Assembly: GCF_030315685.1 (NCBI RefSeq)
Contig: NZ_JASXSI010000035.1
Location: 1-36,506, forward strand
Reading direction: 5' to 3'
Source of the DNA: Gordonia sp. ABSL11-1
GTDB lineage: Bacteria; Actinomycetota; Actinomycetes; Mycobacteriales; Mycobacteriaceae
DNA length: 36,506 nt
In this document: positions 25,446-34,816 of the stretch, piece by piece
Numbering within the stretch: the stretch's first letter is position 1
How the letters are laid out: the number at the start of each line of letters is the position of its first letter
Notes under the pieces: model-generated
What the model was told of the DNA's origin: nothing
The model's database searches: none
What the model saw: the letters and a program-made list of their open reading frames with translations, nothing else
Position numbers and translations under genes: made by a program

Positions 25446-27578
25446 TCACCGTCCGCCGTAGTCGAACCGCGCCTCGTCGAGCCGGCGGATCAACGCAGGC
25501 TCGAGGACTTGAGCGGCCGTCGCGGTCAGGTGCGAGTCGTCGCGGTAGAACAGGATGCGGTTGCGCGCCGCGAAACACAGATTGCCTTCGCACAGAAGAT
25601 CATTGACGCTGACCGTGGTGATATCTGACGCCTCTCCTCTGGCCTTCGCGTCGAGAATCGGCTCGATCCGATCGAAACCGTCGAGCTCGAAATCGCACTT
25701 GTGCCAATTGTCCATCGCCCCGGAGATGCAGTCGGCGATCTGGAAACCCGGGTACGGGGTATCGGCGATGTAGACGAGTCGGGCTCCGGTACGTCGAAGT
25801 GCCGAAAGTGTTTCGTCCCAAGCACGTTCCGCTGCAGAGTAAGACGGAACGTACGTCGACAGCGACGAGAACACGATGATCTCCGGCCGAAGCGCCGAGA
25901 TCTGGTCGAGCGCGGTCCGTCGCCAGGCGGCACACTCCTGCTTGGCAAAAGGATCCGGCACCCCGGATTGCGGCGGCAGATTCTGGGCGGGGCATGCAGC
26001 TTTGGTGAACTGGTGAATCCGCCAACCGTGTGTCGCGCCGATCGCCCGTACCGCCTCCGACCACTGGTCGGCGTGACTGTCGCCGAACAGCACGACCGGC
26101 ACACCGTCAGGAGCGCCGAACACACAACTGTGCCGGGCGTCGAGATCACCGACCGGAATGAGACAGTCGTGCGGCTCGGGCCGATCGTCATAGGCCTGGA
26201 AGGGGTTGGGCACCACGGGTCCTGCCGGTTCCGCCGCCTCCTGCCCGAAAACGGACTGGTAGCTGAGCGCAGCGTTCGCCACCGTGTCGCGGCTGGCCAT
26301 CTGCACCGTGATCACACCGGCGGTCATCGTGACAGCGAGTCCGACGACGACCCCGGTGACACCGACGGAGATCGACGCGGACGCGTTTCGGCGGAGTTCT
26401 CGGTGCCCGATGATCGGTTCCTCGAAGAAGATCGTCGACAGGGTCGCGATCACCAGAGCCACTGCCGACACCCCGAGCAGCGCGGGCCACGAGGAGGTGC
26501 CTGTGGTCGTCTCGAACAGGACGATCGCAGGCCAATGCCAGAGGTACCAGGCGTAGGAGACTCGTCCGAGAAAACGCAGGGGCGGTGTGGCGAGGAGTGA
26601 GCCGGCGTAGATGTGGCCCTTGGTGACGCTCGCACGCTCACTCCTCCCGGACCGGGACCCCACGGCACGCTCGCTCTTCAGGGACCGGACCCCGACGATC
26701 TGCCCGGCCGCGATCACCAGCGCCGCAGCGAAGGTCGGGAGCAGGGCGGCGGTACCGGGGTAGCGGGTGTGCGCGTCGAACGTGACCGCCGCAGCGACGA
26801 CGCCACCCAACCCGATCCAGCCCGCCACCCAGGCGAGCACGCCGGCCACCCGTGGCAGATCCGTCCGTAACAGTGTGAGCACCGGCACCAGGACCGCGAC
26901 CAGCGCGCCGACACCGAACTGCCAGGCGCGACTGTAGGTCGCCATGTAGGCCAGCGCCGGGTCCGACGGGGTGAGCCGCAGCGCCGAGATGAACGATGCG
27001 GCAGTGACCCCGCCGACGACGACTCCCACGGACACCCGCACCGACAGCACCCGACGCAGAGCCGTGCGGGTCGCCAGTGCCGCCGCACCGAACACAGCGA
27101 GGGGCCACACGAAGTAGATCTGTTCCTCGATCGACAACGACCAGAAATGCGTGGCAAGACTGCCGTCGATGGCGCCCGCGAGGTAATCGGCGTTCTGGGA
27201 GATGAAGTGCCAGTTGGCCAATTGCGCAGCCGCCGCCAGGAGATCGATAGCCTGCTTGAACACCTTGAGCAGTGGCATACACAATGCCGCGGCGATGATC
27301 GACACGACGATCACCAACGCCGCCGCCGGGATGATCCGTCGCGCTCGTCGTGCGTAGAAGCCCTTGAACGAGAGTGATCCGGTGTTCTCGTATTCGCGCA
27401 ACAGGATTCGAGTGATCAGGAAGCCTGAGATGACAAAGAAGATGTCGACACCGACGAACCCGCCGGTCATGAACGGGACGTGCGCGTGGAAGAGCACTAC
27501 CAGCAGCACTGCCACACCGCGCAGTCCGGCGATGTCGCCGAAGAACGTGCCGGCCTTCGACTCCGCCGGGCCGGTCAC
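25446..27578 (-). CDS. OafA-type acyltransferase fused to an SGNH domain
   Basis: The 710-residue protein starts at a GTG overlapping the GT2 stop (GTGA). The N-terminal two-thirds is an acyltransferase 3 membrane domain of about ten helices: IAGLRGVAVLLVVLFHAHV with the essential His, GGFVGVDIFFVISGFLITR, FYARRARRIIPA and THFWSLSIEEQIYFVWP. The C-terminal 250 residues form an SGNH domain with GDSHADQW (Ser nucleophile) and DDSHLTATAAQ (Asp/His pair), all intact. OafA-SGNH proteins move acetyl or other acyl groups from the cytoplasm to a sugar outside. Directly following a glycan synthase gene, it probably O-acylates that polysaccharide. Function class is strong; the acceptor is inferred. Confidence 0.9.
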   Translation of the reverse strand: MTGPAESKAGTFFGDIAGLRGVAVLLVVLFHAHVPFMTGGFVGVDIFFVISGFLITRILLREYENTGSLSFKGFYARRARRIIPAAALVIVVSIIAAALCMPLLKVFKQAIDLLAAAAQLANWHFISQNADYLAGAIDGSLATHFWSLSIEEQIYFVWPLAVFGAAALATRTALRRVLSVRVSVGVVVGGVTAASFISALRLTPSDPALAYMATYSRAWQFGVGALVAVLVPVLTLLRTDLPRVAGVLAWVAGWIGLGGVVAAAVTFDAHTRYPGTAALLPTFAAALVIAAGQIVGVRSLKSERAVGSRSGRSERASVTKGHIYAGSLLATPPLRFLGRVSYAWYLWHWPAIVLFETTTGTSSWPALLGVSAVALVIATLSTIFFEEPIIGHRELRRNASASISVGVTGVVVGLAVTMTAGVITVQMASRDTVANAALSYQSVFGQEAAEPAGPVVPNPFQAYDDRPEPHDCLIPVGDLDARHSCVFGAPDGVPVVLFGDSHADQWSEAVRAIGATHGWRIHQFTKAACPAQNLPPQSGVPDPFAKQECAAWRRTALDQISALRPEIIVFSSLSTYVPSYSAAERAWDETLSALRRTGARLVYIADTPYPGFQIADCISGAMDNWHKCDFELDGFDRIEPILDAKARGEASDITTVSVNDLLCEGNLCFAARNRILFYRDDSHLTATAAQVLEPALIRRLDEARFDYGGR

Positions 27579-29554
27579 GCGGCGGTCCAGGGCAGCATGA
27601 TGTCGAACCAACCGAGCGCGAGCGCTCCGATGAACAGAATGGCGATCGTGTACCCGACGACCTCGAACCCGGAGATGCGGTTCCAGTTCGGCCCGGTGGG
27701 TCGACGACCGGTCGAGTCGACACCGTCGGAGCCGTCAACGAGGTCGGCGCGCGTGGGCAGTAGCGAATCGTCCGAGGAACCTTCGGACACGGTTTCGACA
27801 ACCCGTGCGGCCCGCGGGAGGAGGACCCGCACGAAGGCGACGAACAACGGCGCTGCGAGATAGGTATAGGCGAGCACGAAACCGGCCATCATCCAGAACT
27901 CGGCGAGACCGCACTCCCGGACAGCGAGGACGGTGACCACCCAGAACGCGACGAGCGAGGAACCCAACACCAGCGTGCCGAGCGCACTGATGGATCGGCC
28001 GAGGGAGTTGGTCTTTCCGATGGCGCCCGTCGGGACCCAGCCGATCTCGCGTCCGATCAACTTATGCCAGATGGCGATCGTGTGGGCGAAGCTGTAGGCG
28101 ATCTGAATCCGCAGCACCTCGAACCGCCACCGGGTCCGTGAAACGAGCGGAAACAGCACGACGTAGACCCACAGGCCGAGCAGGAACGGGACCAACTGTG
28201 CAGGGTGCACGTCCTCCGGGTAGAAGCCGGCCATGATGATGCCGGGCAGGAACAGCAGGAAGACGTTCATCGCCGTCGTCAGGTAATAGAACACACCCGC
28301 CCACAGGGCACATCGCTGCAGCGCCGTGGGCCGTCGCGGCGGGTCGGCGAGCTCACTGTGCACCAGTCGCGACAACGATCCCTGACACCAGCGGTACTGC
28401 TGGTTCAGGAATCCGGCGAGGTCGGGCGGACACAGCCCCCGCGACAACACGACCGGCACGTACCGGATGTCGTATCCGGCCTGCTGTAGATGGCGACCGG
28501 TGTGCAGGTCCTCGCTGTGTTCGATGGCTGCGAAACCGCCTACCCGGTTGAGGGCACTGCGGCGGTACACCGCCGATGTCCCGACACAGTTCGCCGCGCC
28601 GATCCGGTCCCGCGACGGCAACACCCACCGGTAGAAGAACTCCTGGGTCGCACCAGCGGTCCGCTGCACCCAGCCCATCGCTTCGGTTGTCGCGAAACAC
28701 TGCGGGCTCTGCGCGATGGCAACCTCCGGGTCGTCGAGGTAGGGCACCAGATGTGCCAGGAAGTCGGGACGCGGGCAGAAGTCGGCGTCGAAGATGACGA
28801 TGAGGTCGGCGGCGGTGATGCTGAACGCGTATCGCAGGTTCCCGGCCTTGCGCAGATGCCCCCGATCCGGCCGCACGACGTAGGCGAACCCGTACTCGGC
28901 GGCGAGCGCGCGCACCTCGGGACGGTCGGCGTCGTCGAGGACGTGTGCGGTCAACGCACCCGACCACTCGAGTGCCGCGATGTGGCGATAAGTGTTGTCG
29001 AGGATGGCGAGGTCTTCGCCACAGGTGGGCAGGAACACGTCGACGGACGGAAATCGCCCGGCAGGCCGCCATCCGGACGTCAACTGCCGATGCGACCGCC
29101 AGGTGACCCGCCGTGGATTGAGTCCGGTGATGATCGAGAATGTGGTTCCGATCACATTCGCCACCAGAACAATGAGCGCCGGCCACAACATCGGGTGGGC
29201 CGTCGAGAATGCGATCAATGACCACGCGGCAAGGAGAAAAGCCGCAATGAGGAAAATCTGCACCCACCGCATCTGCGGACCGAGGTACTCGTATACCTCT
29301 TCGTCGGCCGGTGCGGCGACCGCCAGTGGATTGAGCTCGGGCGCAGGCGGATCGACGTGTCGGCGCCTCAACGTCCGTGGAGACTTCGCAGGCGCGGCAG
29401 GGCTGTCAGCCGTCGACACAGATTCTGTGCCGTGACGCCCTGTCAACAACTCCACTGACCAAGAATCCGGCACAAACGGGAAAGGCGCAAACCGCGCCTG
29501 AAAGACCAGAAAGTCCGATCGCATCTCGTCGTCGTCCTGGGTCGTACTTGCCAC
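27575..29554 (-). CDS. Cellulose-synthase-like GT2 glycosyltransferase
   Basis: The 659-residue protein has a Pro/Arg-rich cytoplasmic N-terminus, two helices (about 97-140), a GT2 catalytic domain and a C-terminal block of about five helices. The processive synthase signature is complete: DDAD near 207-210, FDADFCPRPD near 255-264, HSEDLHTG near 346-353 and QQYRWCQG near 385-392 (QxxRW). Such enzymes polymerise a UDP- or GDP-sugar into a beta-linked chain and extrude it. No PilZ domain for c-di-GMP is seen. The start is GTG, with an ATG ten codons on as an alternative. The downstream acyltransferase gene overlaps by four bases. It is divergent from the lipase gene across only 27 bases. Confidence 0.92.
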   Translation of the reverse strand: MASTTQDDDEMRSDFLVFQARFAPFPFVPDSWSVELLTGRHGTESVSTADSPAAPAKSPRTLRRRHVDPPAPELNPLAVAAPADEEVYEYLGPQMRWVQIFLIAAFLLAAWSLIAFSTAHPMLWPALIVLVANVIGTTFSIITGLNPRRVTWRSHRQLTSGWRPAGRFPSVDVFLPTCGEDLAILDNTYRHIAALEWSGALTAHVLDDADRPEVRALAAEYGFAYVVRPDRGHLRKAGNLRYAFSITAADLIVIFDADFCPRPDFLAHLVPYLDDPEVAIAQSPQCFATTEAMGWVQRTAGATQEFFYRWVLPSRDRIGAANCVGTSAVYRRSALNRVGGFAAIEHSEDLHTGRHLQQAGYDIRYVPVVLSRGLCPPDLAGFLNQQYRWCQGSLSRLVHSELADPPRRPTALQRCALWAGVFYYLTTAMNVFLLFLPGIIMAGFYPEDVHPAQLVPFLLGLWVYVVLFPLVSRTRWRFEVLRIQIAYSFAHTIAIWHKLIGREIGWVPTGAIGKTNSLGRSISALGTLVLGSSLVAFWVVTVLAVRECGLAEFWMMAGFVLAYTYLAAPLFVAFVRVLLPRAARVVETVSEGSSDDSLLPTRADLVDGSDGVDSTGRRPTGPNWNRISGFEVVGYTIAILFIGALALGWFDIMLPWTAA

Positions 29555-29581
29555 ATCCGTTGAAGTCGTTAACGTTCTCGT

Positions 29582-30793
29582 GTGCAGTTCCGGTTGACGC
29601 TTCAGGCTGCGGCGCTAGGCGCCGCGATGACATGCGTGATCTCTGCCTGCTCGGCGTCGCAGCCCGACTCAGCGGAACCCGGTTCGTCGCCTGCCGGGAT
29701 CGTCAGCGCCGAGGCGAAACAGAGCCGAGGACTCGTGGCCCGATCGGAGGACGCGCCGGAGGCCTGGACAGCGCGTGTCCCCGACGGCACACGGATCACC
29801 CGGATCACCTACCACTCGACGTCGGGTGTCGACGGCTCACCCACGTCGGTAACCGGAGCGGTGTTCGTCCCCGACGGGGATCGTCCATCCGCCGGCTGGC
29901 CTCTCATCGCCTACGCGCACGGAACCACTGGAATCACCCGGGACTGCGCGCCGTCGGACAATCCGACGATGTTCGGCGATCTCGCAGCGGTCCGCGGGTT
30001 CCTCAGAGACGGATATGCAGTGGTCACGACCGACTATCAGGGTTTGGGTGTGCGTGCGAACGAGCCGGCGCCGCATCCTTATCTCGAGCCCAGGACAGCA
30101 GCTTTCAACATCATCGACTCGGTCCGCGCCGCGCGGTCGATCGAACCGACCATCGGCTCTCGCTGGGTGGCGGTTGGTGCGTCGCAAGGCGGTGCGGCCG
30201 CGTGGTCGGCTGCCGAGGAGTACTCGACCTATGGGTCCGGCGGCGGAGTTCTCGTCGGGGCGGTGGCCGCGGCACCGCTCCTCGACCCGGCCTTCCTGGT
30301 CGAGCGCGCCCAGCAGGGATCACTGACCATCGCGCAGCGCTACCTGTACCCGCTTGTCGTCGAGGGGGTCGCCAAGTCGGACCCGCACATTCGCCCGCTG
30401 GATCACCTGCACGGCGTCGCCGCGGCATCGAGTGCACGGTTGGTGTCGTGCTCGGGCAACAAGGGCGCGTTGTCGCGGGCGATGTCCACCGCAGACGCGT
30501 CGTCGTTCGTCTCGGTGTCCCCACAGGCGGCGAGTCAATTGACCACGGCGCTGCAGCGTTTCACACTGCCGCGGACGGCCACCGACGTGCCGATCCTGGC
30601 GGTGTACGGCAGCGACGACGACGTGATACCTGTTGATGTGATGGAAGTCACACTCGGTCGTGCGTGCGCACTCGGAGACCGTGTCCTCCGAGTCCGTCGT
30701 GAGGGACAGGGGCATTCGCTCGATCCCGGCGCGATCATGGGCACCTGGATGCGCGATCGAATAGACGGCCACAGCGCGACCGGCGACTGTTGA
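29582..30793 (+). CDS. Secreted lipase-like alpha/beta hydrolase lipoprotein
   Basis: The 403-residue product (GTG start) has a signal sequence with lipobox VISAC (Cys23), so it should be lipid-anchored outside the membrane. The mature protein matches secretory lipases of the LIP family: WPLIAYAHGTTG (oxyanion region), VTTDYQGLG, and WVAVGASQGGAA with the nucleophile Ser201. A likely catalytic Asp is in YGSDDDVIP (345-347), and His378 is in GQGHSLDPG. It lies back to back with the GT2 synthase gene. It may cleave acyl groups from lipids or from an acylated polysaccharide; the latter is inferred from the neighbours. Confidence 0.88.
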   Translation: MQFRLTLQAAALGAAMTCVISACSASQPDSAEPGSSPAGIVSAEAKQSRGLVARSEDAPEAWTARVPDGTRITRITYHSTSGVDGSPTSVTGAVFVPDGDRPSAGWPLIAYAHGTTGITRDCAPSDNPTMFGDLAAVRGFLRDGYAVVTTDYQGLGVRANEPAPHPYLEPRTAAFNIIDSVRAARSIEPTIGSRWVAVGASQGGAAAWSAAEEYSTYGSGGGVLVGAVAAAPLLDPAFLVERAQQGSLTIAQRYLYPLVVEGVAKSDPHIRPLDHLHGVAAASSARLVSCSGNKGALSRAMSTADASSFVSVSPQAASQLTTALQRFTLPRTATDVPILAVYGSDDDVIPVDVMEVTLGRACALGDRVLRVRREGQGHSLDPGAIMGTWMRDRIDGHSATGDC

Positions 30794-30812
30794 TACCGCT
30801 ATGGTGAACTCG

Positions 30813-30840
30813 GTGGTCACCCGACCACGATTTCATTTGT
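30813..30840 (+). terminator. Intrinsic-terminator-like hairpin after the lipase gene
   Basis: GTGGTC (30813-30818), a 4-base loop, GACCAC (30823-30828), then a T-rich run GATTTCATTTGTT. It lies 20 bases after the lipase stop, a good position for a Rho-independent terminator, though the stem is short. Confidence 0.45.
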
Positions 30841-30888
30841 TCATGGGGCGCGCCGTGACCGCGGCCGTCGGGATTGGAAGTCGCTCGG

Positions 30889-31722
30889 ATGTCCACTGTG
30901 TTGAAGCGTATCGCCGGGTCGGCTCCCCTCTGGGCGTGGATCGTGATGGCCGTCTGCATCGTCGTCCTGATCGTCGGCCTGATCATCTCCGGAAACCGCA
31001 CCGCGCCCACCTCGCCCGCCCAAACCGGAATGGCCGCAACAAGTGTTGAGGAACCTGACACCCCCGCGACGGTGAAGTTCGTCGAGGAGGCCAAGGCGAA
31101 CGCGAGCACCCCGAAGACCATCGTGTTGCTCGGCGATTCGACCGGAGCGGACCCCAACGGGTGGGCACCCGCACTAGGACGATCGATCAGTCAGAATCTC
31201 GAACGACCGGTCGCGACGCGTTTCTGGAATGCGTCGACAAATGCGTACGGACCCATCGTCGGATTGGGCGACGGCACCAATGGTGCCGTCGGATTCTGGA
31301 ATGCGAGCGCGTCCGGAAAGAATGTCGATTACACGATGTCGAACCTGGACAGAATGATCCAATCTGACGTCACACCCGATCTCATCCTGTTGAACTTCGG
31401 TCAGACGCAGGATACGGCCAAGCCGCTTGCGCCACAGGTGCAACCTCTGGTCACCGAACTGCGCAGCAAGTACCCCAACGCGAGCATCGCGGTCATCAAG
31501 CAGGGGCCGCGTCAGGGATCGGACTCATCGAGCCAGCTGTCCGGCTACGCCTCCGCGATGGACGCCGAGGGTATCCAGGTGATCGACGTGTACTCGGCGT
31601 TTCCGACCGATCCGGCCGGCCTGTCGGCAGTCATGCGCGACACTGTCAATCCGAACGCGCAAGGCCAAAAGCTGTGGACCAAGACTGTTTTGGCAGCGTT
31701 CGGCTTGCCGACAGAGCAGTAG
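30889..31722 (+). CDS. Membrane-anchored SGNH-like protein with altered catalytic triad
   Basis: The 277-residue product has one N-terminal helix (WAWIVMAVCIVVLIVGLII, about 15-33) and an extracytoplasmic SGNH-fold domain: VLLGDSTGAD with Ser84 in block I, LILLNFGQTQD in the position of block III, and VIDVYSAF. The block V motif, normally DxxHPN, reads DTVNPNAQG (251-259), so the catalytic His is Asn254 and the triad is broken. It may bind rather than hydrolyse, or use another His. I chose ATG 30889 over a TTG five codons upstream. It follows the lipase-like gene in the same direction but past a terminator-like hairpin. A link to acyl-polysaccharide handling is inferred. Confidence 0.78.
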   Translation: MSTVLKRIAGSAPLWAWIVMAVCIVVLIVGLIISGNRTAPTSPAQTGMAATSVEEPDTPATVKFVEEAKANASTPKTIVLLGDSTGADPNGWAPALGRSISQNLERPVATRFWNASTNAYGPIVGLGDGTNGAVGFWNASASGKNVDYTMSNLDRMIQSDVTPDLILLNFGQTQDTAKPLAPQVQPLVTELRSKYPNASIAVIKQGPRQGSDSSSQLSGYASAMDAEGIQVIDVYSAFPTDPAGLSAVMRDTVNPNAQGQKLWTKTVLAAFGLPTEQ

Positions 31723-31784
31723 TGAGCTGTGACAACTCCGTGGCAGAGGCCATCGCGCCTGTAGCAGGGTCGGGCAGCAGCCGG

Positions 31785-32531
31785 TCAGCGCCGTAACAGC
31801 CCCCCGTCCACGACGTGTTGGCTTCCGGTGATGTAGCCGGCGTCGTCGGAGAGCAAGAAGACAGCCATTGCAGCGACTTCGTCGGCTGTGCCGGTGCGTC
31901 CGAGGGCAGCGTCGGCCAGCACACCCTGTTCGAACGTGGCGCGGACATCGGTGGCCATGAAGTCGCGGAAGTTCGTGTCGGTGGCGCCCGGAATCAGGGT
32001 GTTGACGCGGATGGACCGCGGGGCGAGCTCGGCCGCCCAGCACTGTGCGGCGGCAATGAGTGCGGCTTTCGTTGCGGCGTACAGCGACGTGCACGCCGCA
32101 GCTTCGTACGCGGAGGTCGATGAGGTGACCAGCAGAGCCGCACCGGGGTTGAGCTTCGGCGCAAGAGCAGCGAGTTGGAGAAACGGGCCACGAAGGTTGA
32201 CGGCGGTCAGAGCATCGAATGCGTCGGCGTCAACCGCCTCCACCGGCCCGACGGCTGCGCGGCCGGCATTGAGCCACAATCCGTCTATTCCGCCGTCGAC
32301 AGCACTCGCCAACTCCTCACCCGCCTCCCGTGACGACGCATCGTTGGCGACTACGGAGGCATTCGGGATCTCGGCCCTCAAAGCGTCGAGCCGCTCGACC
32401 TGCGTTCCGGTCAGCGTCAGGTACGCCCCTTCGCCGGACAGCCGACGTGCACCGGCTCGTCCGATCCCACTCGTCGCACCAGTGATCACGACGTGCTTGC
32501 CCGCGAATCGTCCGTTGGTTCGTTGTGCCAT
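31785..32531 (-). CDS. Short-chain dehydrogenase/reductase (SDR)
   Basis: The 248-residue classical SDR has the cofactor motif TGATSGIG (about 17-24), LWLNAG for the NAG motif, catalytic Ser in VTSSTSAYEA, YAATK for the Tyr-xxx-Lys pair, and the C-terminal FLLSDDAGYITGSQHVVDGG typical of FabG-like oxidoreductases. It should catalyse NAD(P)-dependent oxidation or reduction of an unknown alcohol or ketone. The ATG at 32531 best fits the family. The frame stays open far upstream, including a possible start at 32771 that would add a hydrophobic segment, but that is atypical for SDRs. It converges on the SGNH-like gene. Confidence 0.88.
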   Translation of the reverse strand: MAQRTNGRFAGKHVVITGATSGIGRAGARRLSGEGAYLTLTGTQVERLDALRAEIPNASVVANDASSREAGEELASAVDGGIDGLWLNAGRAAVGPVEAVDADAFDALTAVNLRGPFLQLAALAPKLNPGAALLVTSSTSAYEAAACTSLYAATKAALIAAAQCWAAELAPRSIRVNTLIPGATDTNFRDFMATDVRATFEQGVLADAALGRTGTADEVAAMAVFLLSDDAGYITGSQHVVDGGLLRR

Positions 32532-33055
32532 GTCGTCCACGATAGGGAGCATCGTCGAGACGCCGCAGACTCCGAGAGGCTGTGGAGACGCAGTCACGAA
32601 CAGCACCATCAATGCGATAGTGATGAAGACGGCATCCGCGACAAGGCTGACGGCGACGAACAGTGTTGTGAATAAATGGTTCTGGCCATCGACTCGCTCG
32701 ACTGTCCCCGAGTCCTCACGCAGGCCCACGACGACCTCTTCCGAGAGCTCGAGCTTGCGTCCGTCGACCATCGCCTCTCCGTAACCGCCGACATCGGCCA
32801 TCGTCGCTGCAGAAGTGGAGGGGCTCCTCCTCGGACAATTCACGGCACCACCTGTTGGTCCTGCAGACCGGCCAGCGCGCAGTGCTCGTGGGCTGACCGT
32901 TCCTCGTACCACAGGGGTCTCCAGGTGCCCCCATTGTTGGTGACGTCGTTGCCACCGGCCGCTGAGGCTGACGTCGATGCGCGATGCGCCACGACAACAT
33001 CTGCCGCGCACCCACTCGAGTGTCACCGGCTTGCGTCGCCTCTATCGTGGCCGGT
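32532..33055. other. Gap with possible small membrane-protein frame
   Basis: No confident gene. On the minus strand, in frame with the SDR and without an intervening stop, codons from an ATG at 32771 read MVDGRKLELSEEVVVGL and then a hydrophobic stretch AVSLVADAVFITIALMVLFV. This may be a small membrane protein or a decayed gene run into the SDR frame. The rest holds the divergent promoters of the SDR and ABC exporter genes; a TATCGT 10 bases before the exporter ATG could be a -10 box giving a near-leaderless transcript. Confidence 0.3.
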
Positions 33056-34816
33056 ATGTCCTCGAACTCACGCGATGTGGTGCTCGACCGGGGCGGGTGG
33101 CGGTTATTGGGCCGGTGGATGCGACCCGAAGCCGCCGTTCTCGTCGTGGCATTGATACTCGGCCTCGTGACTGCTGCCGTCGAGCTGATCAGTCCACTGG
33201 TGACTCGAGAAGTGTTGCAGAGAATGAACTCTCACACTCCTGTCACCGGCGTGGCCCTTCTGTTGGTCGGGGTTTTGGTGATATCCACCGCGATCGGATA
33301 CGTGCAGATGGTGATGCTCGGATCGTTGGCCGAGCGGATCGTGCGATCAGTTCGTCGCTCGATGTTGGCATCGCTGCTGCGTGCGCGCATAGGCGCCTCC
33401 CGCACCGCCGGGGAGATGGCCTCTCGGGTGACCTCGGACACCACCCTGATCCGCGAAGCGGCCACCGGAAGCGTCGTGCAGTTCGTCAACGGGGTCATCG
33501 CACTGGTGGGCAGCCTGGCGTTGATGGCCTACCTCGACGTGATCCTGTTGGCCTTCACCGCCGCCGTGATCATCATGGGCATCTCCTTGGCCCTGCTGTT
33601 GATGCCACGGCTGTCGCGCCTCCAGCAGCAGGTCCAGGATCAACTCGGTCAGCTCGGTGAACGGCTGGACGGCACCGTGCGCGCCATGCGCACCGTCAAA
33701 GCGTCGCGGGCCGAGGACCGAGAATTGGCAGTCCTCTACGACCGTGTCGATGACGCCCAGAAGCTCGGAGTCCGAGCCGTGCGGGTCGAAGCGGCTGCCG
33801 CCATGCTGACCGGGCTGGCCGTCAACGTCGTGCTGATCGTGGTGTTGGTCGTCGGTGCATGGCGTGTGTCGACCGGAGCGCTCGACGTGCCCAGTCTGGT
33901 CGCATTCCTCTTGTACGTCTTCGCACTCACCTCCCCGGCCGGGATGATCATGATGAGCGTCACGACCATGCAATCGGGCCTGGCCGCTGCCCGTCGTATC
34001 GACGAAGTGACCGGTCTGGATCGAGAAACCGATCCAGACGACTCGCGCGACGATCACCTCATCGACCAAGCCGACAGCCGAGCGGTGCTCGAGCTCGAGG
34101 ACGTGACCGTGCGCTACCTGCCCAACCAACCGCCCGCGCTGCAGTCGGTCAGCATGGCCGTCCCTCATCGCGGCCACATCGCTCTCGTCGGCCCCTCGGG
34201 CGCAGGGAAGACCACAGTGCTCTCGACGCTGTTGCGGTTCACCAATCCCGACTCGGGACGAATCCTGCTCGACGGAATTCCCTACGAGCGATGGACCATC
34301 CCTGCGGTGCGCTCGCAAATCGGCTACGTCGAACAAGATGCCCCGCTCGTGCCCGGCACCGTGCGCGACAACATCACCCACGCCGCACCGTCGATCTCCG
34401 ACGACGAGGTCTGGCGTGCGCTGGCGACCGTTGCCCTCGATCGACGGGTCCGGTCACTGTCCGACGGTCTCGATCACACCATCACCGCGTCCACCCTGTC
34501 CGGGGGCGAGCGTCAACGCATCGCCGTCGCTCGCGCCCTCGTAGCCCGCCCACGGGTCCTGCTCCTCGATGAAGCCACCGCCCAACTCGACGCTCTCACC
34601 GAGTCCGCGATCATCGGCGCGCTCCGCGAACTGTCTGCTGATGGCGTCGTCGTCACCGTGGCCCACCGGCTGTCCACGATCATCGACGCAGACCACATCT
34701 TCGTCTTCGACGACGGCTCAATTCGCGCCACCGGTACCCACCATGAACTCCTCGACACCGATTCGCTCTATCGCGAACTCATCGAGACACTCCAGATATC
34801 GTCCGCTACACGCTGA
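33056..34816 (+). CDS. ABC half-exporter (TMD-NBD)
   Basis: The 586-residue protein has an N-terminal six-helix exporter domain (about 20-310; AVLVVALILGLVTAAVELIS, GEMASRVTSDTTLIREA) and a C-terminal ATPase. The NBD is complete: Walker A GPSGAGKTT, Q-loop IGYVEQDAPLVPGTV, signature LSGGERQRIAVARAL, Walker B VLLLDEATAQLD and H-loop VVTVAHRLSTI. It should work as a homodimer, or with a partner encoded elsewhere, exporting a lipid, peptide or drug. I chose ATG 33056; the longer frame from 32984 lacks support. The gene end overlaps the end of the convergent frameshifted gene by a few bases. Confidence 0.92.
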   Translation: MSSNSRDVVLDRGGWRLLGRWMRPEAAVLVVALILGLVTAAVELISPLVTREVLQRMNSHTPVTGVALLLVGVLVISTAIGYVQMVMLGSLAERIVRSVRRSMLASLLRARIGASRTAGEMASRVTSDTTLIREAATGSVVQFVNGVIALVGSLALMAYLDVILLAFTAAVIIMGISLALLLMPRLSRLQQQVQDQLGQLGERLDGTVRAMRTVKASRAEDRELAVLYDRVDDAQKLGVRAVRVEAAAAMLTGLAVNVVLIVVLVVGAWRVSTGALDVPSLVAFLLYVFALTSPAGMIMMSVTTMQSGLAAARRIDEVTGLDRETDPDDSRDDHLIDQADSRAVLELEDVTVRYLPNQPPALQSVSMAVPHRGHIALVGPSGAGKTTVLSTLLRFTNPDSGRILLDGIPYERWTIPAVRSQIGYVEQDAPLVPGTVRDNITHAAPSISDDEVWRALATVALDRRVRSLSDGLDHTITASTLSGGERQRIAVARALVARPRVLLLDEATAQLDALTESAIIGALRELSADGVVVTVAHRLSTIIDADHIFVFDDGSIRATGTHHELLDTDSLYRELIETLQISSATR

